Assembly: GCA_019633425.1 (NCBI GenBank)
Contig: WSUB01000067.1
Location: forward strand, 124,001-188,000
Length of the DNA stretch: 64,000 bases
Reading direction: 5' to 3'
DNA from: Tulasnella sp. 424
Lineage: Eukaryota > Basidiomycota > Agaricomycetes > Cantharellales > Tulasnellaceae
Position numbers and translations under genes: made by a program. Shown here piece by piece: positions 55,134 through 64,000 of the stretch. Below the pieces are notes generated by a model. The model was not told the DNA's origin, did not search any database, and saw nothing but the letters and a program-made list of their open reading frames with translations. Every line of letters begins with the position of its first letter. Positions within the stretch are counted from its first letter, which is position 1.

Positions 55134-55753
55134 CCCGAGCGAATATGAAGGCAAGGGGAGATCAGAAAGCTAAAAATTCAAGAACGCCGATGCCAGGTCC
55201 GTGTCCTTTGAGTTCAAATCGGCGTGATAGCAAAGTTTTGGCTTACCGTGGACTGTGGTCGGGTGCCGGTTCGAGTCGGGGAGTGGGTCTGGTTGGCTGA
55301 GGTGCAAGGGATGGCACAGGTGCTTTCCTGCGGTTAGTCGAATATATAGTCGATGCGAACACGTTCCAGTTTTCTCGTACGCGAACGTCAATTTCAATTG
55401 TCCAAAGGCATACTCTGTTTCCCTCCATCGCTCGTTTCCGCTGCACGGTTCAAGTATATGCGTGCTTATTGTATGGCCACTCAAGCGATCACGTTCATGC
55501 GTAAAAGCGAATAAAGGGATTGAATAAAAAGAAAAACGAAACAAGAAAGCAAGAAAGCCAGGATTATAATACTATACTACGCTCGACAACTACTACTATT
55601 ACTAGATAGGAAAACAAAAAAATATCGACCCTTGTTCAGAACCGATCTAATAAACCCGCATCTCGTCCACGAGCTCGCCACCCGCAGTGTTCGCGCTCGC
55701 TCTCTCCGTCCAATCACCCACTCACGTCGAATAATCTCAGTCCACCTCCATCT
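55134..55753. other. Promoter side of F-box D and 3' flank of the Clp1-like gene
   Basis: Includes one copy of the AATAAAGGGATTGAATAAAAAG-type repeated flank. No gene seen. The same order (F-box start, flank repeat, Clp1-like 3' end) recurs at 58992-59570. Confidence 0.55.
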
Positions 55754-56995
55754 TCAAATCCTTCGCGCTCGGGTGACGATACGCTCTCCTCCCATGACTC
55801 TCCTCATCATCACCCTCGTCTTATCTTCGTCCTCCTTATCGTCCTCAGCAGCCGCAATGGTACCCCCTCTCGCCCTCCTCGCTTCCGCGTCCCTCCAATT
55901 CTTCCACCACTTGCCAAATACCGCTTCACGTCGTCTCGCAAGCCGAGATACTCGACGTTCCGCACAAGCCCTTCCCAAGAGACTTGGCCCTCCCGTAGCG
56001 TCCGCTCGATCGCGTCCATCTTGCCGTGGTACATGTAGTGGATCAGCAGCGGGAACGATTGTGGGTCAGGGACGGGGAGGACGATGATGGGGCCCTTTTG
56101 GGATGCGGCGGCTTGCTGTTGTGGCGTCGGGGTGGATGAAGGGGTGCTGGATGGGGTGGATTTTGGGTAGATTACGCGTGGGTAGCTGTGTGGTGAGAAG
56201 CGGAAGAATGAGTGCGGGAATGGGTTGGTCGGTGAGGATGCGGATGAAGACGGTGGAGAATCTGGCGGAGGTGTTGCGATAGAGTCGGAGGATGCGTTTA
56301 CGGGTGGGATGTATCCTGCGGCTTCTGCTAGGACTTGCCGGATGGGAGTGGATTGAGCTGTCAAGTACTCGACGTCCGGCTGTTTCTTGGGACGAAAAAA
56401 GTCAGTACGATGGGAAGTTAACTGATTGGAACGAAGCTACATACCCGAACGGTTCGCATAGGGATAAGGTTCTTGTTCGCCCCGCTCACCGCACCACTAA
56501 CTGGTGCACTCCCTCTCCTAATGATATTTGGAGTCGAAGGGACAGAAAGCGTATTCTGCTGTGCGGATGGCGCAACGGGGACATGGTCATGCTAGGAATG
56601 ATCGATTCTTGGCGTTGGAAGCGGATGCGTGCAGCGAAGGCGGTTGGGGTGTCTCCGCCGCTGCTCAAGATGGACTGGCGAGCCGCCGAGATGGCCAGCC
56701 CGCCACCGGAATGCACGGCCCGCAGACGATGGGCGGACGATTGGCGGGAGATGATTTGAGGTGGTGAGGATGTTGGGGTGGGCGAGCATGAGGGAGTTGG
56801 TGGTGTGAGGGAAGGGCGGCGGGCGTGACCTGGGTGCCAGGTGGTGGTCGGCTGCAACGGAGCCCCGTCGAGAACGGGATTGATGAGCTGCGACGGCGGC
56901 TTGACGTTGAAGAGCTTGGTACACCTGGATGTAGGTTTGTTGGTTGGGGAAGTCTACTAAAGAGGGTCATTACCGCTAGTACGGACAACAAAGGC
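55754..56995 (-). CDS. Clp1 (clampless)-like protein, copy 1; frame only partly resolved
   Basis: Clear Clp1-like blocks: YQALQRQAAVAAHQSRSR near the 5' end, SAQQNTLSVPSTPNI and MRTVR spliced (GTATGT...AACAG) to VEYLTAQSTPIRQVLAEAAG, then IIVLPVPDPQSFPLLIHYMY and WEGLVRNVEYLGLRDDVKRY. Relatives act in clamp-cell formation in mushrooms. I could not make one continuous frame: a TAG lies after the segment ending RIDHS unless an intron ends at that TAG, and after KRYL the plausible Trp-rich continuation (KWWKNWRDAEARRARGG) is in another frame. No ATG is visible; the gene starts inside the copied AlkB exon/promoter at 57.0 kb. It may be a pseudogene. Confidence 0.55.
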
Positions 56996-57035
56996 TACCG
57001 CCGAACGAGGAACAGCCCACTCACGGTTCTTCTCT

Positions 57036-57330
57036 TCAACCCAAAGCGGTGTGACGTCCGCCTGAGAAGATTGTGCCGAGTGTTGAGGTGATGCTTAAGA
57101 GCACTCTTTCCTCTCCTTTGCGTGGATGGTGGTTGTTGGATGGTTCGACTGTTTGGGTGTCTTTGTGACTACAACGGATGGTTCCGAGAACGGCGAGCTT
57201 CACTGCCGGATCCCGGTCTTCTCTCTTCCCTTCCCTTCGTCGGACTCGAAGACGTGTGTTCCTCAAAGTCTCGACTCAAAATTACCGGACCAAACTCGGA
57301 GCTCGAAGTCATCGCTATGTACGTGACGAA
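57036..57330. repeat. Decayed copy of the AlkB 5' exon / PET100 promoter (copy 1)
   Basis: Matches 40375-40700 in order and orientation. On the minus strand it holds the AlkB KHHLxTR and DVTPxxVEEK segment, but with a 1-nt deletion and without the ATG. On the plus strand are the PET100 leader and first codons, also without ATG (ATTACCGG in place of ATGGCTGG). The AlkB part runs into a GTGAGT donor leading to the Clp1-like exon. Confidence 0.75.
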
Positions 57331-57435
57331 ATGATTCGTAGTGCAAAAGAGACATCAAACATTCATCCGAGCAACGTCGGATGATGAAACACGATTGGAG
57401 CAAACTTGCATTATATAGAAAGTACTGGTCCGGGT

Positions 57436-58991
57436 TCACCCTGCGTGAACAACCGCCCCTTCCGCAACTCTCTCATCTCCTACATAGCCCATTACTTCGC
57501 CCAGAATTTCCTTGCCTCCTGAACCGTACGCGTCGCGTTCAAGGATACTAGTAACTGCCTTCGATGCCTCATCACCTTGTGCATTGGCGCGTGCTTGAAC
57601 GAATGCTTGTAAGTACTGATACGGAAAGCCTTCTCCGCGGATGCAAATCGTGTCGAGGTGCGGAAGCCTCCAACGGGAAGAATGGCCGAGCATCGGACTC
57701 TGGAGGAGCTTGAGCACCTTGATACCGATGTCGCTGGAGTCGTATCGGGGGCTGGGGTGAAGTGAGAGTTGGATCCGAGCTGAGATACAAGACTCGGTCT
57801 CGAGTTCTTGTAGAATCTCTTCCAGTATGGCAGAAGAAAGATGATCAGCGTCTTCTTCCTCCAGCTCCATATGGATCCTTAGGTGGACGGTAGGCGGCTC
57901 AAGCAGAGATGAAATCCTCACAGAGGACCTTGAAACATCCACTTCGAGTCCCCGGGCCCTTCTCAATATCGGTATCACAGTTGTCCAAGACCCTGGGGGT
58001 AGCTTGTTCTTGACCGAGTCGAGGATGACAGTCAGGTCGGCACAGTGCTCTGCCCGGAAGAGATGTAGGACAGGGGCGCCGTAAGCTCCGAGCTCCTCGA
58101 GGTTGGGAAGATTGACCGGCTGCAAGCTCTTGTCAGCTGCAGACGAGGACCAATACCCGGCCACTTTGAGGACTTGTAGACCCGGACTTGCTTCGAGAAA
58201 CTGATGCAACTTGCGTGCTGATATAGGAGCATATGTGCCGTCCCCAAGAACCTCTTTGATGCAAGACAGCGTTAACTTCTTGAGGCCAAAGATTGGTTGG
58301 ATATGATTGGAGGGGATGGTGAGTCCAGTGAGTTTCAACACTCGGAGGTTAGGGCTGGAAGGACCGAAGAACTTGGAGTCGCGTGGAACGGTGGTTTCGC
58401 CGATGTCAAGGGCCTCCAGCATGGGAGGCGGGGAGTCCAACATCGCAGAGACTTCCTCCAAGTGAGAGTCGAATGTGATTGCTTTCCAACGATGGACATT
58501 GTCAACAAGAAGTCGGATCCATTCTTCATCTTTATGGGTGTAAAAGAATGAAAGTCGTATGGTTAAAGGAGCCCCTTTGGACTTTGCCAATTGGGTTGGC
58601 AGGTGTCCAGCACTACTTGAAACCACGATGTACGACCATAGCGCGGAGCACTGGTCGATAACGGATGCCCATTTTCGAGACACTAGCCGCCACGCGCAAA
58701 TCCACTCAATTCTGGGGCCTGTGAACTTGGTTGCCGCAATCCGTATCACCCGTTCGAGAAGCTCGATTGGGAGAGTGTCGATGGGCAACTTGCGCCACTG
58801 GCTATTGGAGGCAATGACGTAAGCACCCGATAGGATATTCCGATAAATGCAACCGAGGAAAGCCAGAAAAAAATAATTAGAAACGGTTTGGCCAATGAAA
58901 GCAGTGATTTTAAAATAACGAACCTTTGATCTATAGCAGTCCCAGTCGCTTTGCCATCAAAGGACGGGTGGTCCATTCGTTCGGAGATCAT
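57436..58991 (-). CDS. F-box protein, third family, member E
   Basis: Two exons (58924-58991, 57436-58801; 122-nt intron) encode 477 residues starting MISERMDHPSFDGKATG. F-box LPIDTLPIELLERVIRIAAT and WICAWRLVSRKWASVIDQCS, then the same leucine-rich body as member D (LRVLKLTGLTIPSN, SPGLQVLKVAGYW). The C-terminus is 15-20 residues longer than in D because its stop has shifted. The intron differs in length from D, consistent with drift since duplication. No internal break. Confidence 0.75.
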
Positions 58992-59569
58992 CCCGGGCGA
59001 ATATGAAGACAAGGGAATAGAGGAGCTAAGTTTCAAGAACGATGCCAGGTCCGTTTACTCAGAGTTCAAACCGATGTGAGTGATAGCAAATTTTGGCTTA
59101 CCGTGGACTGTGGTAGGGTGTCGGTTCGAGTTAGGGAGAGGTTCTGGTTGACTGGGCTGAAAGGGATGGCGTAGGTGGCGTCTTTCCTGCGGTTGGTCTA
59201 GCTAATAGTCGACTCATGCCAACGTTTGGATCCAGTTAAACCCCCGTACGTCGTGGGCGCTCTTTCTGCAACGTTTCATACACTGTTCTCATTTCCATTC
59301 CCTGTTAAAGAGATATCCTATTCCGATTTTACTTCCTCGGTCGCTCGTTCATGTGTGTACAGACACCTCAGGGTACGGTCACTCGAGCGATCGCGGTATG
59401 TGCGCGAAGCGAATAAAGAGATTAAGTAAAAAGAAGGAAAGAAACAACAACAAGAAAGCAAGGATGATAATCTTATCTTACGCTCGACTACGACTAGATC
59501 GAAAACAAAGAATCTGCCCTTCTCAGAATCGATCTAATAAACCCGCCACCTTGTCCACAAGTTCGCTGC
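58992..59569. other. Spacer with repeated flank
   Basis: Counterpart of 55134-55753, including the AATAAAGAGATTAAGTAAAAAG-type stretch near 59412-59440. No gene seen. Confidence 0.5.
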
Positions 59570-60970
59570 CGGCTACTTCGCACTCGCTCTCTCCGACCAA
59601 TCACCTACGCAGCTCGAATAATTTCCATCCACGTCCATATTCAAGGGCTTAGCGGTCGGGTAACGGTATGCTCTGCCCTCATGATCATGGTCATCTGCAT
59701 CGCCGTTGTCTTCCTCCTCTTCGTCATCCTCGGCGGCAGGACCCACTCTCGCCCTCCGCGCTTCCAAGTCCCTCCAATGCTTCCACCATTTCGCTCAATT
59801 CTTCCACCATTTCCTAAATACCGCTTCACGTTGTCTCCCAAGCCTAGATATTCGACGTTCCGCACGAGCCCTTCCCAAGAGACTTGGTCTTCTCGCAGGG
59901 TTCATTCGATTGCGTCCGTCTTGCCGTGTTACATGTATGGATCAGGAGCGGGGACGATGTGGACCGGGTACTGGGAGGACGATTATGGGTTCCTTTTGGG
60001 ATGCGGCCTGCTGTTGTTGTGGGGTTGGGGTGGAGGAGGGGGCGTGCTTTGGATGGATTACACGCGCGTAGCGGTGTAGTGAGAAGCAGAAGAACGAGAG
60101 TGAGGGAATGGGTTTGTTGGTGGGGATGCGGATGATGAAGGTGAGGAATCTGGTGGGGGCGCTGCGAGAGAGTCGAAGGATGCGTTTATGGGTGGAATGT
60201 ATCCTGCTGCTTCTGCTAGGACTTGTCGGATGAGAGCGGATTGAGCTGTCAAGTACTAGTACTCGAGGCGCAGCTGTTTCGTGGGACAAACAAGGTCAAT
60301 ACCAAAAAAAAATGGAAAAGAAAAAAAAGCAAAAGATCGAGGTTAAACGGCTCGAACGAAGATGTACCCGAACGGCTCGTACAGGGTAAGTTCTTGTTCG
60401 TCCAGCTAACCGGTGCACTACCGGCCTCCAGGATATCCTGAGTCGACCGGACCGAAAGCGTGTTCGGCTGCGCTGAGGGCGGGACGGGCACACTCTCCAG
60501 AGGACAAGTCGGGGTAGAGGGCTGCAAGACGAAGCTCGCTCCCGCCCGTAAAAATGGGTCGTACCCGGGAGTAATCAATCCTCAGCGGTTGGAAGTGGAT
60601 TCGTGCGACGAAGCAGGTTCAGGTATACCTCAGCCGTTCCCCAAGATGGCCCGGCGGGGCGAGATGCCTAACCCGCTACCGGGATGAACGGCGCGCAGGC
60701 GATAGGGGAAAGATTGACGGGAGATGGATTGAGGTGGTGAGGACGTTGTGGTGGATATGAAGGTGCCGGTGGTGTGAGAGAGGGGCGGCAGGCGTGGCCT
60801 GGGGGAGTGGTGGCGCCTATGACGGAACCTTGCCAGGAATGAGATCGATGAGCTGCAACGGCTGCATGACGTTGACGAGCTTGGTACCCTTGAGTGGGGG
60901 CTTGTTGTTTTGGATCAATGAAGAAGTCTACGAAAGACGAGTGGTGGAAGTCAGTACCGTCTGCGTGCAG
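59570..60970 (-). pseudogene. Clp1-like protein, copy 2, broken
   Basis: Aligns with 55754-56995: YQARQRHAAVAAHRSHS, SAQPNTLSVRSTQDI, TAQSALIRQVLAEAAGYIPP, then MRNVEYLGLGDNVKRYLGNG. It has several stops and frame changes, including a TAG after IPVAG in the 5' part and loss of the VPDPQSFPLLIHYMY continuity. The acidic, Asp/His-rich C-terminal segment (EDDEEEEDNGDADDHDHEG) is open in the alternative frame. Same frame discontinuity after KRYL as copy 1, so that feature predates the duplication. Confidence 0.7.
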
Positions 60971-61009
60971 GGATAACAAAGGAGGAAAACGCAGAAAGAG
61001 AAAGAGCCC

Positions 61010-61345
61010 ACTCACAGATGTTTAGCTTTCTTCTCTCCAATTTGAAGAGGTGTGACGTCCGCCTAAGAAGACTTTTTTCAATGTTTGAGGTGATGCTTAA
61101 GAGCACGCTTGTACGCTTTGGTCTCCTTTCGGTGAATGGTCGTTGTTGGGATGGTTGAGTGTTTGAGGGTCTTTGTGACTACAGCAGATGGTTCCGAGGG
61201 ACGGAGAGCTTCACTGCCGGATCCCGGCCGGTCAATTCCACCCACTCCTCCCTTCCGTTCGTCGGTCTCGAAGCCGTTCCTTCAAAGTCTCAACTCAAAA
61301 TTACCGGACCAAACTCGGAGCTCATAAAGTTTGGCATCTAAGCCT
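61010..61345. repeat. Decayed copy of the AlkB 5' exon / PET100 promoter (copy 2)
   Basis: Same block as 57036-57330, with more substitutions and an A-run in the AlkB part. The PET100 side reaches the KFGI codons (ATAAAGTTTGGCATC) before ending. The AlkB ATG is lost here as well. Confidence 0.75.
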
Positions 61346-61504
61346 TCTCATCAATTACCGTATCCAGGCGGCCCTACTTCGTCGGTGGTCTCCTGTGAGC
61401 AGACTAAGTAAAGGGGGGTGGAGGTTGTCTTGGCTAATCGTGGTCCCAAAGGAGATCTACTACATATAAGGCATCCTCGCCCCGCTCTCGCTCCCTCATT
61501 ACTA

Positions 61505-61590
61505 AATCAGCCACCTTTAACAGCTGGTTTTGCAAGGGCATCGTTAAGTGGATCGATGCTCAGACCGAATGGAAGCCTGGAGAGAAATGT
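61505..61590 (+). pseudogene. Relic of the NDK last exon
   Basis: CTTTAACAGCTGGTT and AAGTGGATCGATGC segments match the intron 4 acceptor and exon 5 of NDK (42535-42595), same orientation. The rest of the gene is missing. Confidence 0.65.
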
Positions 61591-61599
61591 GTTTCTGAC

Positions 61600-61909
61600 A
61601 AATCGTGGACATGTCGCCCGTGCTCGAGTTCGAGTTGCAAAGAGAACGGATTTCCAGTACGTCAGTCCAATAACAACACGACCAGTACAAAAAACGGACT
61701 AGCTACTTCCTCCACCGACCCACCATCATTCCTCGAAATAATCCTCCGACCCCGACAGGCCGACAACAACAACGACCAATCCGTCCGACCTCCGCTCAAC
61801 CCTACGCCCGCTCATTACACACGTGACCCTGCATCCCTACTATCTAACCCGCCCTCCTTCGATCTCCTTCGTTCGATCTGCCACCATAGGCGCCGTTGTC
61901 CTCCCATCA

Positions 61910-61943
<34 letters not shown>

Positions 61944-62390
61944 TTATTCACGATCCTCCAACATCTCCTCATCCAATCAACGGGGTCGAGAAGTCCAATT
62001 GAGGGCGAGTGTGAGGAATCGGGCAGCGGCTTATTTTACGTTCCGCCGAGGTTGAAGTATAAAGATGGGAAGGAGCCGTCTCGGGAGAAGACTTTTTGAG
62101 CGTGCTTAGGATGGCGGTGCCTGTTCCTCTGTGCGTTGAGAGGAGAGCGAGCAGGGATTATGAGATGGACATACATACACGCGTGGGCGTACTTTCCTCG
62201 CTGCCGAGATGTTCCTGTGATTCGACTCTCCAGGGCATCCCCTGGTCCGGGTTTTTCTTGTTATGTGGCTCGTCTCCTTTGGTTCCCTTACATATATGCT
62301 CCGTTATATTTATGTGATTGAAGCTGTCTAATTAGGGGCGTAAGAGTGAACATTGAGATCGGATGAAAAGAGAAATAAACCAGAGAAGGA
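61600..62390 (+). pseudogene. Relic of the 3' part of the 51.4-53.1 kb F-box gene plus flank
   Basis: Matches the C-terminal coding region from about 52570 (VLEFELQENG-type segment) through HPLFTILQHLLIQST, SPIEGECEESG and PARLKYKDGKEPS, then the 3' flank. A 2-3 nt change after KEPS splits the ending into another frame (MSVLRMAVPVPLCV). The F-box and LRR parts are absent. It has a longer His/Arg repeat (HRHRHRHRH). Confidence 0.75.
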
Positions 62391-62775
62391 TTTCGATGCT
62401 ACGCAATGCTCGACTTACACCACTGAGAAATCGCGAGGATATTCCCTTAGCTCATGGTTCGTCTCAGACTCGCAAAATGTCTTGGGCGATACTGTTCAAC
62501 CCCGACTCAATGCCCCTGTTGAATCCGCCCGTCGGTTTGCGGAAAGGATATAAGGACAATGACATCATAACTACGGACGGGATGGATTGTCCGAGATACA
62601 ACAAAGGATTCATACATTCACAAGTCATCATCCGACCTTGCCTCAGCCGCTTTTCGCATCCCGATGATGAAAATCGATTGGAGCAAACTTGAACTACACA
62701 TAAATAACTAGCCCGCGTTCACCCTGCCTGGACAACCACTAAAGACAACGAACCTCCACCCTCGCCAAGTTGTCT

Positions 62776-64000
62776 TTAGTCTGCCCGCGGGAGACTAGCA
62801 TAGTCCATCACTTCGCCCAAAATTTCCTTGCCCTCTGCCAAACCGAAGTACGTGTCAATTTCTTGAATAATACTTGTAACTGCCTTTGGTGCCTGATCAC
62901 CTTGGGCATTGGCGCGTGCTTCAACAAATGCTTTCAGGTACTGATACGGAAAGCCTTCTCCGCAGATGCGGACCGTGTCGAGATGCGGAAGCCTCCAACG
63001 GGAAGAAGGGCCGGGCATCGGACTCTGGAGGAGCTTGAGAACCTTGACACTGATGTCATCGTCGGGGGAAAGTGAGAGTTGGGTCCGAGCTGAGATACAA
63101 GACTCGTTCTCGAGTTCTTGGAGAATCTCTTCCAGTATGAAATAAGTAAGATCTGCGGTTCCTTGCTCCGGCTCGAAACGGAGGAATAGTTTGGCGGTAG
63201 GCGGCTTACGCAGACAGACGATCTCCAGAGAGTGGTTTGAAACATCCACTCCGAGTCCCTTGGCCCGTCTCAATGTCGGTAGGACGGTTGTCCAAGCTAC
63301 TGGGGGCAGCCTTTCCTGGACTGACCAGAGGCTGACAGTCAGGTCGACACAGTGCTCTGCCCGGAAGAGATGTAGGAAAGAGAAGTGGTAAACCTTGAGC
63401 TCTTCGAGGTTGGGAAGATCGACCGGCTGCAGAGTCTTGTCGGCTGCAGATGCGGAGCAAGCCCCGACCAATTCGAGGACTTGTAGACCCGGACTTGCTT
63501 GAAGAAACTGATGCACCTTGCGTACTGATATAGGAGCAACTCCCCCGTTCTCCAAAGTCTCGATGTAAACCAGACGTAACTCCTCTAGGCCAGAGATTGG
63601 TTGGGTATTGGAGGGGATGGTGAGGTCTTTGAGCTCCAACGATCGGAGGTTAGGACTGGGAGGATTGAAGAACTTGGAGTCGGGTGGAATAATGGTTCGA
63701 TGGATTGAAAGGGTCTCCAGTATGGGAGGAGGGGAATCCAGCATCGCCGACAATTCCCTCCAGTGCGGCGAGCGCCACATGATTGCTTTCCAACGATTCA
63801 CGTTGTCAACAAGAAGTCGAATCCATTCTCCTTGGCCATCAGGGATGCTGATTCGGATGATTAGAGGTGCCTCTTTGGACTTTTCCAACTGGGTCCGCAC
63901 GTGTCCGGTACCCTTTGAAACCAAGATGCACGACCAAAGCGGGGAGCAGTGGTCGATAACGAATGCCCATTTCCAACACACTCGCCGCCACTCGCAAATC
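62776..64000 (-). CDS. F-box protein, third family, member F (5' end off-window)
   Basis: Open from the right edge to the stop at 62776-62778. The visible part begins ICEWRRVCWKWAFVIDHCSP, i.e. just after the F-box core of members D and E, and continues with LEKSKEAPLIIRISIPDG, LRSLELKDLTIPSNTQPI, SPGLQVLELVGACS and a C-terminus EILGEVMDYAS. No stop or shift in about 407 codons. It follows the NDK and F-box relics in the same order as member D follows the real genes. Confidence 0.7.
   Translation of the reverse strand, partial: ICEWRRVCWKWAFVIDHCSPLWSCILVSKGTGHVRTQLEKSKEAPLIIRISIPDGQGEWIRLLVDNVNRWKAIMWRSPHWRELSAMLDSPPPILETLSIHRTIIPPDSKFFNPPSPNLRSLELKDLTIPSNTQPISGLEELRLVYIETLENGGVAPISVRKVHQFLQASPGLQVLELVGACSASAADKTLQPVDLPNLEELKVYHFSFLHLFRAEHCVDLTVSLWSVQERLPPVAWTTVLPTLRRAKGLGVDVSNHSLEIVCLRKPPTAKLFLRFEPEQGTADLTYFILEEILQELENESCISARTQLSLSPDDDISVKVLKLLQSPMPGPSSRWRLPHLDTVRICGEGFPYQYLKAFVEARANAQGDQAPKAVTSIIQEIDTYFGLAEGKEILGEVMDYASLPRAD

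Overview
The window is nuclear DNA of a basidiomycete fungus, most probably an agaricomycete. Nearly every gene is split by GT-AG introns of about 50-80 nt with CTNA-type branch points. The families also fit: a DUF6535 membrane protein, DyP peroxidases, Clp1 (clampless)-like proteins, F-box/LRR arrays and MAPKKK-like kinases. No rRNA, tRNA, CRISPR array or intact transposon was recognised. Exon models below were built by hand from splice sites and reading phase.

Layout. 0.2-0.7 kb: 5' exon of a Cut8/STS1-like proteasome-tethering factor running off the left edge. 1.3-10.7 kb: a patchwork of duplicated pieces, namely four MAPKKK-derived kinase-like copies (one intact pseudokinase ORF, three broken), two copies of a trypsin-like protease block (one full, one N-domain only), a small orphan gene and a truncated exosome RRP45 exon. 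11.1-21.3 kb: housekeeping genes, namely a purine-cytosine permease, GID8, a CZIB-type zinc protein, a CxxC/HxxC-finger protein and a 744-aa DUF6535 membrane protein. 21.7-28.7 kb: a tandem duplication of a DyP peroxidase with its DUF4604 neighbour. 29.0-33.2 kb: a Rex1-type RNA exonuclease diverging from a RING protein with four candidate SUMO-interacting motifs. 34.4-36.3 kb: a third DyP without the N-terminal extension. 36.9-42.6 kb: a conserved nuclear-type protein, an AlkB dioxygenase diverging from PET100, and nucleoside diphosphate kinase. 43.1-64.0 kb: seven F-box genes in three families, an NmrA-like reductase and two Clp1-like copies, interleaved with decayed fragments of the AlkB/PET100 promoter, NDK and an F-box gene.

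Main points. (1) The left cluster contains kinase-fold genes that keep their reading frame and structural residues while having lost the HRD and DFG aspartates. (2) The right third is built from repeated units in which the AlkB-PET100 bidirectional promoter was copied in front of Clp1-like genes; the last unit (61.0-64.0 kb) looks like a collapsed, collinear copy of 40.4-55.1 kb. (3) Two tandem DyP peroxidases begin with an Arg/Ala/Ser-rich segment resembling a mitochondrial presequence, unusual for a family best known from secreted members. Function calls rest on motifs recognised by eye; no database search was run.
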